Assembly (NCBI RefSeq): GCF_011602485.2
Contig: NZ_CP050022.2
Coordinates: 5,104,001-5,168,000 of the forward strand
Direction of reading: 5' to 3'
Source of the DNA: Bradyrhizobium sp. 1(2017)
Lineage (GTDB): Bacteria; Pseudomonadota; Alphaproteobacteria; Rhizobiales; Xanthobacteraceae
DNA length: 64,000 nt
The notes beneath the pieces are model-generated. The model was not told the DNA's origin and did not search any database. It saw only the letters and a list, made by a program, of their open reading frames with translations. The position numbers and the translations under genes were made by a program. Shown here in pieces: positions 8,760 through 17,770 of the stretch (within the stretch, counting starts at the first letter, position 1; the number at the start of each line of letters is the position of its first letter).

Positions 8760-9935
8760 TTACGCCGCGATCAGATCGTCGTAAATCGGATCGATCGCAT
8801 CGTCCGCGACGACTTCGTCGCAGAACAATCGCGCCTCTTCGCGCGCGGATTCGGTGGCGAAGCGGCGGAGCAGGACCATCAGCGGCTCGGCGGCGCCGCG
8901 ATCGGTCTCGCAATGGGTGAGCACGCGCTCGACCATGCGCCGGCGCAGCCGCGCCGCACCGTCGTCGCTGTCGACGAACCCCTGCTCGTGGCAGGCATCG
9001 AGCGCGACCTGGAATGCGGCGAACGTCGCCTCGGGCAGCCCGGCGCGGCGGAGCAGCGCGTGCAGGCTGTTGCCGCCGCGATCGTGCAGCAGCGCGGAGA
9101 CGCGCGCGAGCGGTAAATCGGCGAGCTCGGCGAGCGCCGCATCGAACAGATCGAGATTGCTCGACAGCAGTGCGCGCAGGATCAGGCCGGCGGTGAGCTG
9201 GCCGGTGACACGCAAATGATGCACCAGGTCCTGCATGTCATCGCCGCGCGAGCGCGCCGCGATGTTCATGGTGGAGCGGTCGCGTGCCTCTGTCGTCATG
9301 CGCTCGGCGCGATCGGCGCTCAGCCAGTTGCGGGCCACGACGAACTGGGCCAGCGTCTCCGACAGCTTCGCCACCAGCGCCGCACGCGTTGCGGCCGGTA
9401 GCTCGTCCAGCACCAGCATCGCCTCGCGGATCGCGGCGAGATGGCCGTGACGCTCGACGATGCGATTCCAGGAGAACGGCGCGAGCTCGGCATGGGGATT
9501 TTCGATCAGCTCAAGCGCAGCAGCCGCACAGCCGACCTCGGCAATGGCCGCGCAGACCGGGACGGGCAGCGCGATCCGGCGGGCGACCGCGCATTGCACC
9601 TCGTCGTTGCCGGTCGCGACGATGTCGACGAGATCGGCATCGATCAGCAGCGGAGAATGTTCGAGCACGGGCAGCGCGACCGTCGGCTGATCCGCCGACA
9701 GCGCCCGCACGATTGCGGCCGGCGCATCAACACTGCGCGCAAATGCCTCGGCCATCGCCTGCCGCACCAAGGGCGAGGGATCGTCGAGCAACATCAGAAG
9801 CGCGCCTTCGGCGGCGACGCGGTCGTCGTGGGATAGATCCGAGATCAGCCAGGCGCGGGCCAATGCCCGCGTCGCCTCGGCCCGCTCGCCGGCAGACGCC
9901 GTCCTGATCCAATTAATGAACTGCCGAACAATCAT
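8760..9935 (-). CDS. DUF2336 domain protein
   Basis: 391 aa, almost entirely alpha-helical, Ala/Leu/Asp/Arg-rich, with no signal peptide or transmembrane segment. It has the pattern of the alphaproteobacterial DUF2336 family, HEAT-like helical repeats such as DDRVAAEGALLMLLDDPSPLVRQAMAEA and LSETLAQFVVARNWLSADRAE. Family function is unknown. ATG at 9935 preceded by GGAAG. Upstream (9960-10060) is a lower-GC region with a small hairpin (ACGCTT/AAGCGT, 10005-10020) that may belong to its promoter. Confidence 0.85.
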   Translation of the reverse strand: MIVRQFINWIRTASAGERAEATRALARAWLISDLSHDDRVAAEGALLMLLDDPSPLVRQAMAEAFARSVDAPAAIVRALSADQPTVALPVLEHSPLLIDADLVDIVATGNDEVQCAVARRIALPVPVCAAIAEVGCAAAALELIENPHAELAPFSWNRIVERHGHLAAIREAMLVLDELPAATRAALVAKLSETLAQFVVARNWLSADRAERMTTEARDRSTMNIAARSRGDDMQDLVHHLRVTGQLTAGLILRALLSSNLDLFDAALAELADLPLARVSALLHDRGGNSLHALLRRAGLPEATFAAFQVALDACHEQGFVDSDDGAARLRRRMVERVLTHCETDRGAAEPLMVLLRRFATESAREEARLFCDEVVADDAIDPIYDDLIAA

Positions 9936-10079
9936 GCTGCTTCCGGCTTACACAACAAACGAAATTGGTGACGGCTCGTCACCTGCAACACAAAATAAAC
10001 CACGACGCTTAACAAAGCGTTCACCATAACTGGCTGGTATTATTGACGTTTTGTTAAGGGAACAACGCCGCTGGCTACA

Positions 10080-10216
10080 CGTGCCCCGGACGCGGCGCAC
10101 CGCTCCTTCGGCGATGCGCTGCAGAGCCGGGGCCTGGCTTCAACGGAGGACTTGCGGCGGCACGGGTCCCGGCTCTGCGCAACCGCGCCTCACGCTGCAG
10201 CGCGTCGGGGACACAA
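10080..10216. repeat. Intergenic palindromic repeat, family B
   Basis: Begins with a GCCCCGGACGCG-type arm, has a central AGAGCCGGGGC ... CCCGGCTCTGC inverted repeat, and ends with a complementary GCGTCGGGGACAC arm. The same modules recur at 28422-28477 (short form) and 28654-28787 (long form). It lies between the DUF2336 promoter and the stop of the transglycosylase-like gene. Confidence 0.75.
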
Positions 10217-10224
10217 GACCTCGG

Positions 10225-11244
10225 CTAGCTCGAGAACGTACCGCTGCGATCGCTGAAGAGATCGAGCGGCTGCGGCGGCCGCACATCCGGCGTTGCCGAG
10301 GCGACTGACGTCAGCGAGGCGTTGTTGCCCCACAATTTCTGCACGGTGGTCGAGACCGGCTGCGTGGCGTCGCCGGGCTGATAGATTGAACGAAACACCG
10401 GCGTGCTCGGCGCATTGTCCGCGAGCGTCGCTGGCGCCGACGCCTCGACGGGCGTCACCGCGTGCGTGTTCGGAAAGCTCTGGAGATAGGCGGCGTTGTC
10501 GATCACCGGCGCGGTGGGCTGCGCGCCATTGGCACTCGCGACCTGCGTGGTCGAGGGCGTGTCGCCATACATCGCCATCGCGCTGCGCGTCGATTTCGCG
10601 TTTGCCGCGCTGGCGTAGCGCGCATCCAGCACCGAATAGACTTCCGAGACGCTGCGGGCGCGGCCGTCCTGGGCGTAGAAGATCGAACGGTTGGCGGCGG
10701 CTGCGTTGGGGAACAGCCGCGCGCCGGCCGCTTGCGGATTGTCCTCGGCATTGGCGATCAGCTTCGCCGCTCCGCCGACGCCCATGAAATGGGCCATGTA
10801 GAGTTCGCTGTCGCTCGGCCTGCGCCCGAGCAGGCCGGTGAGCTTGAAGCTGTTCGACTGCGTCAGCGCCGCCGCCATGCTCGATGCCGCCTCCGGATCA
10901 TCGCGCAGCTTCATGATCGACCGCTTCTTCAGGGGATCATCGACGGTGTAGGTGCCCGACGAAGTCCTGGTGATGGCGTCGGCATAGCTGCCATAGCCGA
11001 GCTGCGCGCCGGCTTCCTTCACCGTGCCGAGCCAGGTCTGGTCAATGAACTGATAGAGCCCCTGCGCGGACGAGGTGGTGGCAGCGGCCGTCGGATTGAA
11101 GTCCGATTCCATTTTAGCCGTGGTCAGCATGTACTGGAAGCTGACGCCGGAAATGTTCGACGCCTGCTTGATGGCACCGGCGACGCGTGCGCGCGTCGGG
11201 TCGAGCCCGGCCGTCCGCGTCGCACTGAAATTGTCGACCGACAT
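10225..11244 (-). CDS. Lytic transglycosylase-like (SLT domain) protein
   Basis: 339 aa from the ATG at 11244. Residues 15-190 resemble a lysozyme-fold/SLT domain: the catalytic-type Glu lies in TTAKMESDFNP, followed by SSAQGLYQFIDQTWLGTVKEAG, the usual GLxQF motif, and a helical part ending YMAHFMGVGGAAKLI. The C-terminal 150 residues are Ala/Thr/Pro/Ser-rich and probably disordered. No classical signal peptide, so export could depend on a specialised route such as flagellar assembly. An upstream in-frame start at 11307 is possible. A CtrA-like site lies about 80 bp upstream. Confidence 0.8.
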   Translation of the reverse strand: MSVDNFSATRTAGLDPTRARVAGAIKQASNISGVSFQYMLTTAKMESDFNPTAAATTSSAQGLYQFIDQTWLGTVKEAGAQLGYGSYADAITRTSSGTYTVDDPLKKRSIMKLRDDPEAASSMAAALTQSNSFKLTGLLGRRPSDSELYMAHFMGVGGAAKLIANAEDNPQAAGARLFPNAAAANRSIFYAQDGRARSVSEVYSVLDARYASAANAKSTRSAMAMYGDTPSTTQVASANGAQPTAPVIDNAAYLQSFPNTHAVTPVEASAPATLADNAPSTPVFRSIYQPGDATQPVSTTVQKLWGNNASLTSVASATPDVRPPQPLDLFSDRSGTFSS

Positions 11245-11323
11245 GTTGAGGTGCCCGCCCCGCACGGCGTTGAGCGGCGCCGGCAATTCGGCGCCCTGTC
11301 GTCTCACCGTGGGACAAGTATGG

Positions 11324-11339
11324 TTAATGCGGGGTTAAT
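11324..11339 (-). promoter_or_regulatory. CtrA-like site TTAA-N7-TTAA
   Basis: On the minus strand the site reads TTAACCCCGCATTAAC, an exact fit to TTAA-N7-TTAAC known for the cell-cycle regulator CtrA of alphaproteobacteria. It lies 80 bp upstream of the transglycosylase-like gene start (11244). Sequence match only. Confidence 0.5.
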
Positions 11340-11361
11340 TGGGCAGCAGCTCCCACTCCGA

Positions 11362-11464
11362 GTCATTCCGGGGCATCGCGCAGCGATGAGCCCGGAATCC
11401 ATTCCACCGCACGTGATGCCGCGCGATGGATTCCGGGCTCGCGCTACGCGCGCCCCGGAATGAC
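11362..11464. repeat. Intergenic palindromic repeat, family C
   Basis: Arms GTCATTCCGGGGC at the left and GCCCCGGAATGAC at the right are complementary; an inner pair GAGCCCGGAATCCAT / ATGGATTCCGGGCTC nests inside. The element fills the space between the transglycosylase promoter region and the stop of hisI, and could fold into a long stem on either strand. Confidence 0.85.
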
Positions 11465-11470
11465 AGTTTG

Positions 11471-11893
11471 CTATTTCTTGTAAACCGCGTCCGGATCGAA
11501 CAGCCGCTCCGCATCGGCGAAGACCAGCTTCGCTCCCCCGCCCTCGGCCTCGACCTTGCGATAGAAGCACGACCGTCGGCCGGTGTGGCAGGCCGCGCCG
11601 ATCTGCTCGACGCGGATCCAGACCGCATCCTGGTCGCAATCGGTACGCATCTCGACCACGCGCTGGGTCTGACCTGAGGTCTCACCTTTTCGCCACAAGG
11701 CATTGCGCGAGCGGCTGAAGTACCAGGCCTCGCCCGTCGCGACCGTCTTGCGCAGCGCCTCCTCGTTCATGTGGGCGACCATGAGCACGTCGCCGGTGGC
11801 AACGTCGGTCGCGACGCAGGTCACAAGGCCGATCGCGTCGAACCTGGGCAGGAAGGTGAGACCTTCCTCGATCTCATGGGAGTGAGCGGACAC
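11471..11893 (-). CDS. hisI: Phosphoribosyl-AMP cyclohydrolase
   Basis: 140-aa enzyme of histidine synthesis that opens the adenine ring of PR-AMP. HisI features: [15 protein letters not shown] and [21 protein letters not shown] in the N-terminal half, then the metal-binding DCDQDAVW and [13 protein letters not shown] near the C terminus. It is the single-domain form (no HisE). The GTG at 11893 is preferred over the ATG at 11929: GAGG lies 5 nt upstream, and the ATG falls in an intergenic palindrome. Unlinked to other his genes here; folE is upstream on the same strand. Confidence 0.93.
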   Translation of the reverse strand: MSAHSHEIEEGLTFLPRFDAIGLVTCVATDVATGDVLMVAHMNEEALRKTVATGEAWYFSRSRNALWRKGETSGQTQRVVEMRTDCDQDAVWIRVEQIGAACHTGRRSCFYRKVEAEGGGAKLVFADAERLFDPDAVYKK

Positions 11894-11906
11894 AACGACC
11901 TCGCCA

Positions 11907-11955
11907 GAGCACGATCCGGAAAAGTGCAACGCGGTTTTCCGGAAGGATCGTGCTC
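11907..11955. repeat. Intergenic palindrome, family E (GAGC...GCTC)
   Basis: Ends GAGCACGATCCGGAAAA and TTTTCCGGAAGGATCGTGCTC are nearly complementary around a short centre. Near-identical palindromes are, from memory, very abundant between genes of Rhizobiales genomes. It occupies the 83-bp folE-hisI gap, so a transcript crossing both genes would carry this hairpin. Confidence 0.85.
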
Positions 11956-11976
11956 AAGAAATGAAACCTCGCGAGG

Positions 11977-12657
11977 TCAGCGCTGCAGGCCTCGCACCAG
12001 GGACAGGAAACGGGCCTGCTCCGCCGGATTATCGCGGAACATGCCGGTGAAGCGGCTGGTGAAGGTGGAGGCGCCATGTTTGGCGACGCCGCGCACCGAC
12101 ATGCAGGTATGCTCCGCCTCGATCAGCACCGCGACGCCGCGAGGCTTGAGGACCTCGTCGATGGCGGCGGCGATCTGCGCCGTCAAATGCTCCTGAGTCT
12201 GGAGCCTGCGGGCGAAGATATCGGTCAGGCGCGCGAGCTTGGACAGGCCGACGACGCGCTCCACCGGCGTATAGGCGATATGCGCCTTGCCGTAGAACGG
12301 CATCATGTGATGCTCGCATTGCGAGGTGAACTCGATGTCGCGCACCAGCACGAAGTCATCATAGCCCGCCGTCTCGCCGAAGGTGCGGTCCAGGACCTCG
12401 GCCGGGCATTGGTGATAGCCCTGATAGAGCTCATCGAAGGCCTCGACGACGCGGCGCGGCGTGTCGAGCAGGCCCTCGCGCTCGGTGTTCTCGCCGATAT
12501 AGGCGAGCAGCGTCTTCACCGCCGCTTCCGCCTCGGCGCGCGCCGGGCGCGGCTGGTCGGCACGGACGGCGGCCGCGAGGAATTCAGCGGGATCGAGCTC
12601 GGCCGGACGGATCTCGGGCTGCTTATTGGGGCGGATCGGCTTGATTGTAGCGTCCAT
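11977..12657 (-). CDS. folE: GTP cyclohydrolase I
   Basis: 226-aa enzyme converting GTP to 7,8-dihydroneopterin triphosphate, first step of tetrahydrofolate (and some queuosine) synthesis. Zinc ligands C114 and H117 in [10 protein letters not shown], and C185 in [11 protein letters not shown]; the GTP-binding [10 protein letters not shown] and [12 protein letters not shown] segments are intact. The first 30 residues are a family-variable extension. ATG at 12657 has GGAGTAGAC directly upstream. Probably cytoplasmic homodecamer as in the family. Divergent from the Fe-S scaffold gene. Confidence 0.95.
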   Translation of the reverse strand: MDATIKPIRPNKQPEIRPAELDPAEFLAAAVRADQPRPARAEAEAAVKTLLAYIGENTEREGLLDTPRRVVEAFDELYQGYHQCPAEVLDRTFGETAGYDDFVLVRDIEFTSQCEHHMMPFYGKAHIAYTPVERVVGLSKLARLTDIFARRLQTQEHLTAQIAAAIDEVLKPRGVAVLIEAEHTCMSVRGVAKHGASTFTSRFTGMFRDNPAEQARFLSLVRGLQR

Positions 12658-12892
12658 GTCTACTCCGTTCGACGGCCTCAACGGCCGGAGTGTCACCGGC
12701 AGACGGGGCGGAAAGCCGCCGGACGCCTGAAGAGAACAACTGAACCCGGCGGAAGAAATCCTCACCACCAGCGCTGGCCACAGGGTCTGGGCCACCCCGC
12801 TGGACTGTTTTTCCGCAGGTTCCGACCCTATATAGGACCGTGGACGGCGCGCGCCAAGGCCGATCCGTGCGGAAGTGTTTGGACTCCATCAC

Positions 12893-13348
12893 ATGCTGAA
12901 CGACATCTACAACAAGCGGATCATCGAACTGGCCGGGAATATTCCGCGCCTCGGGCGGCTGTCGGACCCCGACGCCTCCGCCACCGCCCATTCCAAACTG
13001 TGCGGCTCGACCGTGAAGGTCGACCTCAAGATGAACGGAGACACCGTCACGGACTTCGCCCATGACGTGAAGGCGTGCGCCTTGGGCCAGGCCTCTTCAT
13101 CCATCATGGCAAGTCAAGTCGTCGGCTCGACTGCGAGCGAACTCCGTGAGTTACGCGAAACCGTTCGCAAGATGCTGAAGGAGAACGGCGCGCCTCCCGA
13201 AGGCAAATGGGAAGAGATCAAGTTCCTCGAGCCGGTCCGCGACTACAAGGCGCGGCACGCCTCGACGCTGCTCACCTTCGACGCCGTGGTCGATGCCATC
13301 GGTCAGATCGAGGCCAAGGCGAAGCAGCCGGCAACGGCGCAGGGCTGA
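12893..13348 (+). CDS. IscU/NifU-N-like iron-sulfur scaffold protein
   Basis: 151 aa. Starts MLNDIYNKRIIELAGN, typical of the SufU/IscU/NifU-N fold, with C37 in KLCGSTV and C62 in KACALGQASS, two of the three cluster ligands. At the position where IscU/SufU carry the third Cys the sequence reads ARHASTLLTF, so this ligand is missing. The fold is clear; whether it assembles clusters like classical IscU is not. ATG at 12893 in agreement with family start. It converges on the ClpP-fold gene with an 17-bp gap. Confidence 0.85.
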   Translation: MLNDIYNKRIIELAGNIPRLGRLSDPDASATAHSKLCGSTVKVDLKMNGDTVTDFAHDVKACALGQASSSIMASQVVGSTASELRELRETVRKMLKENGAPPEGKWEEIKFLEPVRDYKARHASTLLTFDAVVDAIGQIEAKAKQPATAQG

Positions 13349-13365
13349 GTCATTCCGGAGCGATG

Positions 13366-14274
13366 TTACTTCTGCTGCGCCGGCGTTGCCGGTGCCGCCA
13401 CGCCACCCGTCGGCACCAAGGCTTCCGCGGTCTTGGTCGATTTGGCAGGCTGCGTCTGCTCCGGTTCCGCGCCGAACCTTGCCTGCGTCTTCGGTGCAAG
13501 CTCCGCCATCGCGGGCGCGGAAATGTCCACGTGAGGCAGCACGTCGGCCATGAGGTCCGTCGTCACGAGATTGGTGAGCTTGAGCTCGCCGGAATCCAGC
13601 TGGTGCAAATCTTCCCACGGCGGCACGCTGAGCGCGAGCGACAGCAGATCGCCGGTGCCGCCCATATCGAATGTGTATTTGGCGAGCCGGCCGATGTCGC
13701 GTTCCACGATCATCAGGTCCTGCGCGGTGTAGCTCGCAGCCCTCGCATCGTCGGCGCGATCGCCCATCCAGATCTGGTGAACCCGGACATGGGCGGCGTC
13801 CGGCACATAGCGCTTCTTGCCGGCCAGCAGCAGGAACACGCACATGGATTCGCAATAGGCCTCGGGCGCGACCGCCGGACGGGCGCCTTGCCCGCCGCGG
13901 TTCTGGACGCTGATGCCGACAGTCGTCAGGAGGCCGAGATTGCGGAAGCGCCGGCCGAGGGTGATCGCATCGTTGACCGAACCGCCGCTGGAATCGAGCA
14001 CCACCGTGGCACCGCCGAGCTGGCGGCCGCGCGAAAACTCCTCGAAATCCTTCGGTGTATCGGCAGTAATGATGCCGACCGCGCTGACCCAGCCGCGGCA
14101 GTTCGGCTCGCAGGCGATCCAGCTGAACTTCATCGGGAGCTTGCGCTCTTCGAGAGCGCTCCCCGCGCGGGCCGACGACCCGAATGTCGCGACGGCGCCA
14201 GCCAGCACGACTCCACACACGGCGGTTCCCACCAACAACCAGCCGCGAAGGTTGAGCGACGTCAGGAGTTTCAA
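13366..14274 (-). CDS. Membrane-anchored or periplasmic ClpP-fold (crotonase-like) protein
   Basis: 302 aa with an N-terminal hydrophobic segment (residues 11-34) that anchors or exports it. The middle region VVLDSSGGSVNDAITLGRRFR and YCESMCVFLLLAGKKRYV has the ClpP/SppA-like pattern of a substrate-stabilising loop followed by a Ser-containing helix; HQIWMGDR gives a possible His. This type is common in Bradyrhizobium as a secreted protein of unknown function. It starts at TTG (14274) with GGGAAGGGATC upstream; no in-frame ATG precedes. C terminus is Thr/Ala/Pro-rich. Confidence 0.75.
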   Translation of the reverse strand: MKLLTSLNLRGWLLVGTAVCGVVLAGAVATFGSSARAGSALEERKLPMKFSWIACEPNCRGWVSAVGIITADTPKDFEEFSRGRQLGGATVVLDSSGGSVNDAITLGRRFRNLGLLTTVGISVQNRGGQGARPAVAPEAYCESMCVFLLLAGKKRYVPDAAHVRVHQIWMGDRADDARAASYTAQDLMIVERDIGRLAKYTFDMGGTGDLLSLALSVPPWEDLHQLDSGELKLTNLVTTDLMADVLPHVDISAPAMAELAPKTQARFGAEPEQTQPAKSTKTAEALVPTGGVAAPATPAQQK

Positions 14275-14515
14275 ACTGATCCCTTCCCCAAGCCCATTGG
14301 CGCGATTATCCCCGCTTCGCGCTCGATGAGTCCATCATACAGTCGTATGTTTTCACGAGTGTCATGAAAATGGTATCCGGGGGAATACAGCTCGTCTACA
14401 CGGACTTGCTGCAGTGCTCCCAAAAAGCACGTAAAATATGGCGCGAAAACAACACGTTGCAGTTCCCTGCGTCGGAACCGAGCAATGCGTCGCCCACCAT
14501 CGCAGCAAAGCGCAC

Positions 14516-14854
14516 ATGAAGCATTCAGTCTGCGAGCACTGTTCCAATCCCGTCGCGGGCGCGCTCCGGCTGCCGCGCAGATTCGGCCGCGCGCTGATCT
14601 GGCTTTATCGGCACACGCTGTCGCCCCTGGTCGGCTACAACTGCCGGCACCTGCCGACCTGCTCCGTCTATGGCGACGAAGCGATCGAACGGTTCGGGCT
14701 CTGGGGTGGCGGATGGATGACGCTTGCGCGGCTGCTCCGCTGCCATCCCTTCGGCACGTCGGGCATCGACAACGTGCCGCTCACGCCGCCGCCGGGCGCC
14801 CGCTGGTATCTGCCCTGGCGCTACGGCCGCTGGCGCGGGGTCAACGCATCCTGA
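14516..14854 (+). CDS. yidD: YidD membrane-protein insertion factor
   Basis: 112 aa. Core residues 15-90 show the YidD/DUF37 pattern: [35 protein letters not shown], with the invariant Cys pair, then a short helix and RLLRCHPFG. YidD assists YidC in inserting membrane proteins, lying at the inner face of the membrane. An extra N-terminal CEHC pair is seen in this protein. It is not next to rnpA/yidC here. The ATG at 14516 is preferred; a start at 14438 would add 26 residues. Confidence 0.92.
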   Translation: MKHSVCEHCSNPVAGALRLPRRFGRALIWLYRHTLSPLVGYNCRHLPTCSVYGDEAIERFGLWGGGWMTLARLLRCHPFGTSGIDNVPLTPPPGARWYLPWRYGRWRGVNAS

Positions 14855-14963
14855 GTTTGCGGCGCTTCAGTTTGCTACGGCGCTTGACGCGTCGCTGTCC
14901 CGACCGGAACCGGAACCAGCGCCTCGCGTTGAGGTGATGCTCCCCCACTGGGAGGAAACAACA

Positions 14964-15173
14964 ATGCGCTGGAAAATCAGCCCTCATTTTCCCTTCGCGC
15001 CCGGGCAACATCCCGGTCGCAGAGGTCATCACGACCCCAGGACCATCGATCTGCTGGTCATCATCGCCCTCCTCCTGCTGATCCTCGGCTCGGGCTGGTA
15101 TCTGTCGACGAGCCTTGCGACGCCCCCGAGCACGACGTCGTTCATCGTGCCGAGCCAGAGCGTGCACTGGTAG
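14964..15173 (+). CDS. Small single-span membrane protein
   Basis: 69 aa. N-terminal 30 residues are basic and His/Pro-rich (PFAPGQHPGRRGHH), followed by one transmembrane helix (about residues 30-50, DLLVIIALLLLILGSGWYL) and a short Ser/Thr-rich tail ending in Trp. Start ATG at 14964 is fixed by GGGAGGAAAC 8 nt upstream. Lies 109 bp after yidD on the same strand and may share its transcript. No family recognised. Confidence 0.75.
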   Translation: MRWKISPHFPFAPGQHPGRRGHHDPRTIDLLVIIALLLLILGSGWYLSTSLATPPSTTSFIVPSQSVHW

Positions 15174-16388
15174 CTAGCGGAACCAGAAGAAGCGGCCGGA
15201 CTGCGGCGGGATCGATTCCGGCGGGCGCGGCCGCTTCGGTCGCGGCGGCCTTGGCGGCGGCTCCGCGGACGAGGTCGCTTCCGCCGACGGCGCAGTCTCG
15301 CCGCCCGGCACTCTCACCGACAGCAGCAGGTTCGACTCATGCGTCCGCCAGCGATAGCCGACGCCGAAATCGATCGGCTGGGCGCGCGAGAACAACTCGG
15401 CGTAGCGCTCTTGATGGCGGCCCGGGAATTCGTCGATCGGACCGAGATAGCGGCCGAACGGGAAAAACCGCCATTGCCGTGCATTGTAGTTCGCAAGCGG
15501 AATGCCGGAATCGTCCTGGATGATGGTCGCGCTGTTGGTCAGCAGCCACTCGCGAGCGACGGTGAAGTCACTCTTGTGCAGGAGATAGGACGCGCTCTTG
15601 AGCAGGCTGTTGCCGGGCCCGAGCGTCTCGCAGAATTTCAGGAATCCCGTGTTGCGCGCGCCGGCATTGGAGAGATCGGTCGAGAAATAATACACCGTGC
15701 GCGCTTCGCCATCGCTGCCGGCGAAGGTGATGCGGACGCCGCGCGTCGCGTTCCGTCCCGGATTGTCGCCGCCGACATGTATCCCACCCTTGTCGTCGAG
15801 CGCGAGCATCTCGACGTTGCGGATGGTCATGCCGGAACGGGCGAGGAAGACATAGAGGATTGGCAGCGTGCCCTTGACCTGGTTGGCGTGCAGGTCGACC
15901 TTCATCTGCTTGGTGATGAAGAAGGAGAAACTCAGGATCGAGCCGAGCGAGCGCTCGACATTGTAGAGCGCAGCGCCGACCGAACCGCGCGGCAGCCGCG
16001 TCAGGTCGGGCACCGCGCCGACCGGCTCGAGCGCGCCGAGCACGTAGGTGCTGGCCTTGGCGTAGAAGGTGTTGGCGTAGAGGAAATCCGGACCACTGAA
16101 CAGGTAGAACATGGTGGGCCGGGGCGCGGCGAGATTGACGTCGGCCCAGCTGCGGATCTTCGAGAGCTGCCGCTGCTCGAGCTGGGCGAAAGCGCCGTCG
16201 AAAAATTTCGCGTGGCGCTGCCAGCCCGGGTCCTTGGTGAGCGGCACCAGCGGCGAGTCCGCCGAAGGGTGCATGCCCGCAAGGAAGCGCGCGGTGTCGT
16301 CGAAGGTGACCTCCGCGGCATGCGTGGACGAGACGACCGCAGCCAGCAGGGTAAGGGCGACGGCCGCAGTTCTGAAGGGACTGAGCAT
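15174..16388 (-). CDS. Conserved secreted protein of unknown function
   Basis: 404 aa, signal peptide to about residue 24 (...SSTHA-AEV). The mature part begins FDDTARFLAGMHPSADSPL and is a single large domain with no catalytic motif I recognise; segments SFFITKQMKVDLHANQVKGTLP and YYFSTDLSN are distinctive. The last 45 residues are Pro/Arg/Lys-rich (PPPRPPRPKRPRPP) and end in FFWFR. The ATG lies 2 bp after the stop of the APC permease gene, so the pair is almost certainly co-transcribed. Confidence 0.75.
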   Translation of the reverse strand: MLSPFRTAAVALTLLAAVVSSTHAAEVTFDDTARFLAGMHPSADSPLVPLTKDPGWQRHAKFFDGAFAQLEQRQLSKIRSWADVNLAAPRPTMFYLFSGPDFLYANTFYAKASTYVLGALEPVGAVPDLTRLPRGSVGAALYNVERSLGSILSFSFFITKQMKVDLHANQVKGTLPILYVFLARSGMTIRNVEMLALDDKGGIHVGGDNPGRNATRGVRITFAGSDGEARTVYYFSTDLSNAGARNTGFLKFCETLGPGNSLLKSASYLLHKSDFTVAREWLLTNSATIIQDDSGIPLANYNARQWRFFPFGRYLGPIDEFPGRHQERYAELFSRAQPIDFGVGYRWRTHESNLLLSVRVPGGETAPSAEATSSAEPPPRPPRPKRPRPPESIPPQSGRFFWFR

Positions 16389-16390
16389 GT

Positions 16391-17770
16391 CTATTCGCAA
16401 TGTGGTGAAGCGGCCGCGGCGACCGGCCGCCTGCGGAACACAGCATAAATCAACAGGCCCGAGAGCATGACGAGCATTCCCGACAGCGACTGCACCGGCC
16501 GCTCGGTCAAGAGGTAGTACATCATGAACGCCGTCACGAGCAGGAAAACGAGCGGCGTGAACGGGTATCCCCAGGCGCGATAGGGCCTGGGCAGGTCCGG
16601 ATCGGTGATGCGCAGCTTGATGACGCCCGCGACGGTGAAGAACGAGCAGAACAGCAGCGCGAACTGGATGAAGTCGAGCACCGCCTCGAAGCTGCGCGTG
16701 AACAGCAGCAGGGTCGCGACGGCGAGCTGAAACAGGATGGCATAGGCCGGCGCCCCGTTCGCCGACCTCTGCGAGAACACGCGCAACGCCGGAATGTCCT
16801 CGCCCATCGTCATCATCACGCGCGGGCCGATCCACATCATCGCGCTGATCGAGGAGACCAGGCCGACGCAGATCATCGCACCGACGATCCGGCCGCCGAG
16901 TTCGCCGAATATGGCGCTGCCGGCGACGCTGGCGACGTCGAGCTGGCCGGCCAGCTCACCGACCGGCGTCGAATAGAGGAACACCGCATTCAGCGCGACG
17001 TACAGGACGAGCACGATCAGCGTGCCCACGAGCAACGCGCGCGGCAGGCTGCGCTGCGGCGCGTTCATCTCGCCGATGATGTAGGTCGCGGCATTCCACC
17101 CCGAGAACGAATACATCACGAAGACGAGCCCGATCGCGAAGGGCGCGCTGACGATGTGGACAAGATCGCCCGGCTGCGGCGTGAAGGCGATCTGCTGCGG
17201 CACGCCGATCGCGAAGCCGGCCACCAGGAAGGCGACGATCAGCACGACCTTCAGAATCGTCGAGATCAGCTGGAACGTCGCGGAGTGCCTGACGCCGGTC
17301 AGTTGCACCAGCGAGACCAGCCACACCACGCCGATGGCGAGCGGGATCGGCGGCAGATCGGGCAGCACCGATTTGGCGTATTCGCCGAACGCCATCGCCG
17401 CGAGCGCGACCGGCGCCGCAAACCCCACCGTCGCGGAAACCCAGCCGGCGAGAAAGCCGAAGGCGGGATGATAGGCGCGGCCGAGGAAATTGTACTCGCC
17501 GCTCGAGCGCGGAAACATCGCGCCCAATTCGCTGTAGGAGAACACCCCGCACAGCGCGACGATGCCGCCGACGGTCCAGAGCAGCAGGATCGAGAAGCCG
17601 GACGGGATGTCCTTGACCTGGAAGCCGAGGCTGGTGAAGACGCCGACCCCGATCATGTCGGCAACGACGATGGCCGTTGCGACCGGAACGGAGATTCGCG
17701 CCCCGCTTCCAGTCAGCCGGCCAGTCCAGGGCGCGGTACCCGCATCTGATCCCGTCATCGGGGTCCTCAA
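16391..17770 (-). CDS. APC-family amino-acid permease
   Basis: 459-aa inner-membrane carrier with about 12 hydrophobic spans. TM1 contains the unwound GVGVF motif (DMIGVGVFTSLGFQV) used for substrate binding in the APC superfamily, and TM6 has YSFSGWNAATYIIGEM. The sequence fits a cationic or general amino-acid permease; substrate not deducible. Upstream gene of a two-gene unit with the secreted protein at 15174. The region upstream holds two GGGTTAA direct repeats (17831-17846). Confidence 0.88.
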   Translation of the reverse strand: MRTPMTGSDAGTAPWTGRLTGSGARISVPVATAIVVADMIGVGVFTSLGFQVKDIPSGFSILLLWTVGGIVALCGVFSYSELGAMFPRSSGEYNFLGRAYHPAFGFLAGWVSATVGFAAPVALAAMAFGEYAKSVLPDLPPIPLAIGVVWLVSLVQLTGVRHSATFQLISTILKVVLIVAFLVAGFAIGVPQQIAFTPQPGDLVHIVSAPFAIGLVFVMYSFSGWNAATYIIGEMNAPQRSLPRALLVGTLIVLVLYVALNAVFLYSTPVGELAGQLDVASVAGSAIFGELGGRIVGAMICVGLVSSISAMMWIGPRVMMTMGEDIPALRVFSQRSANGAPAYAILFQLAVATLLLFTRSFEAVLDFIQFALLFCSFFTVAGVIKLRITDPDLPRPYRAWGYPFTPLVFLLVTAFMMYYLLTERPVQSLSGMLVMLSGLLIYAVFRRRPVAAAASPHCE

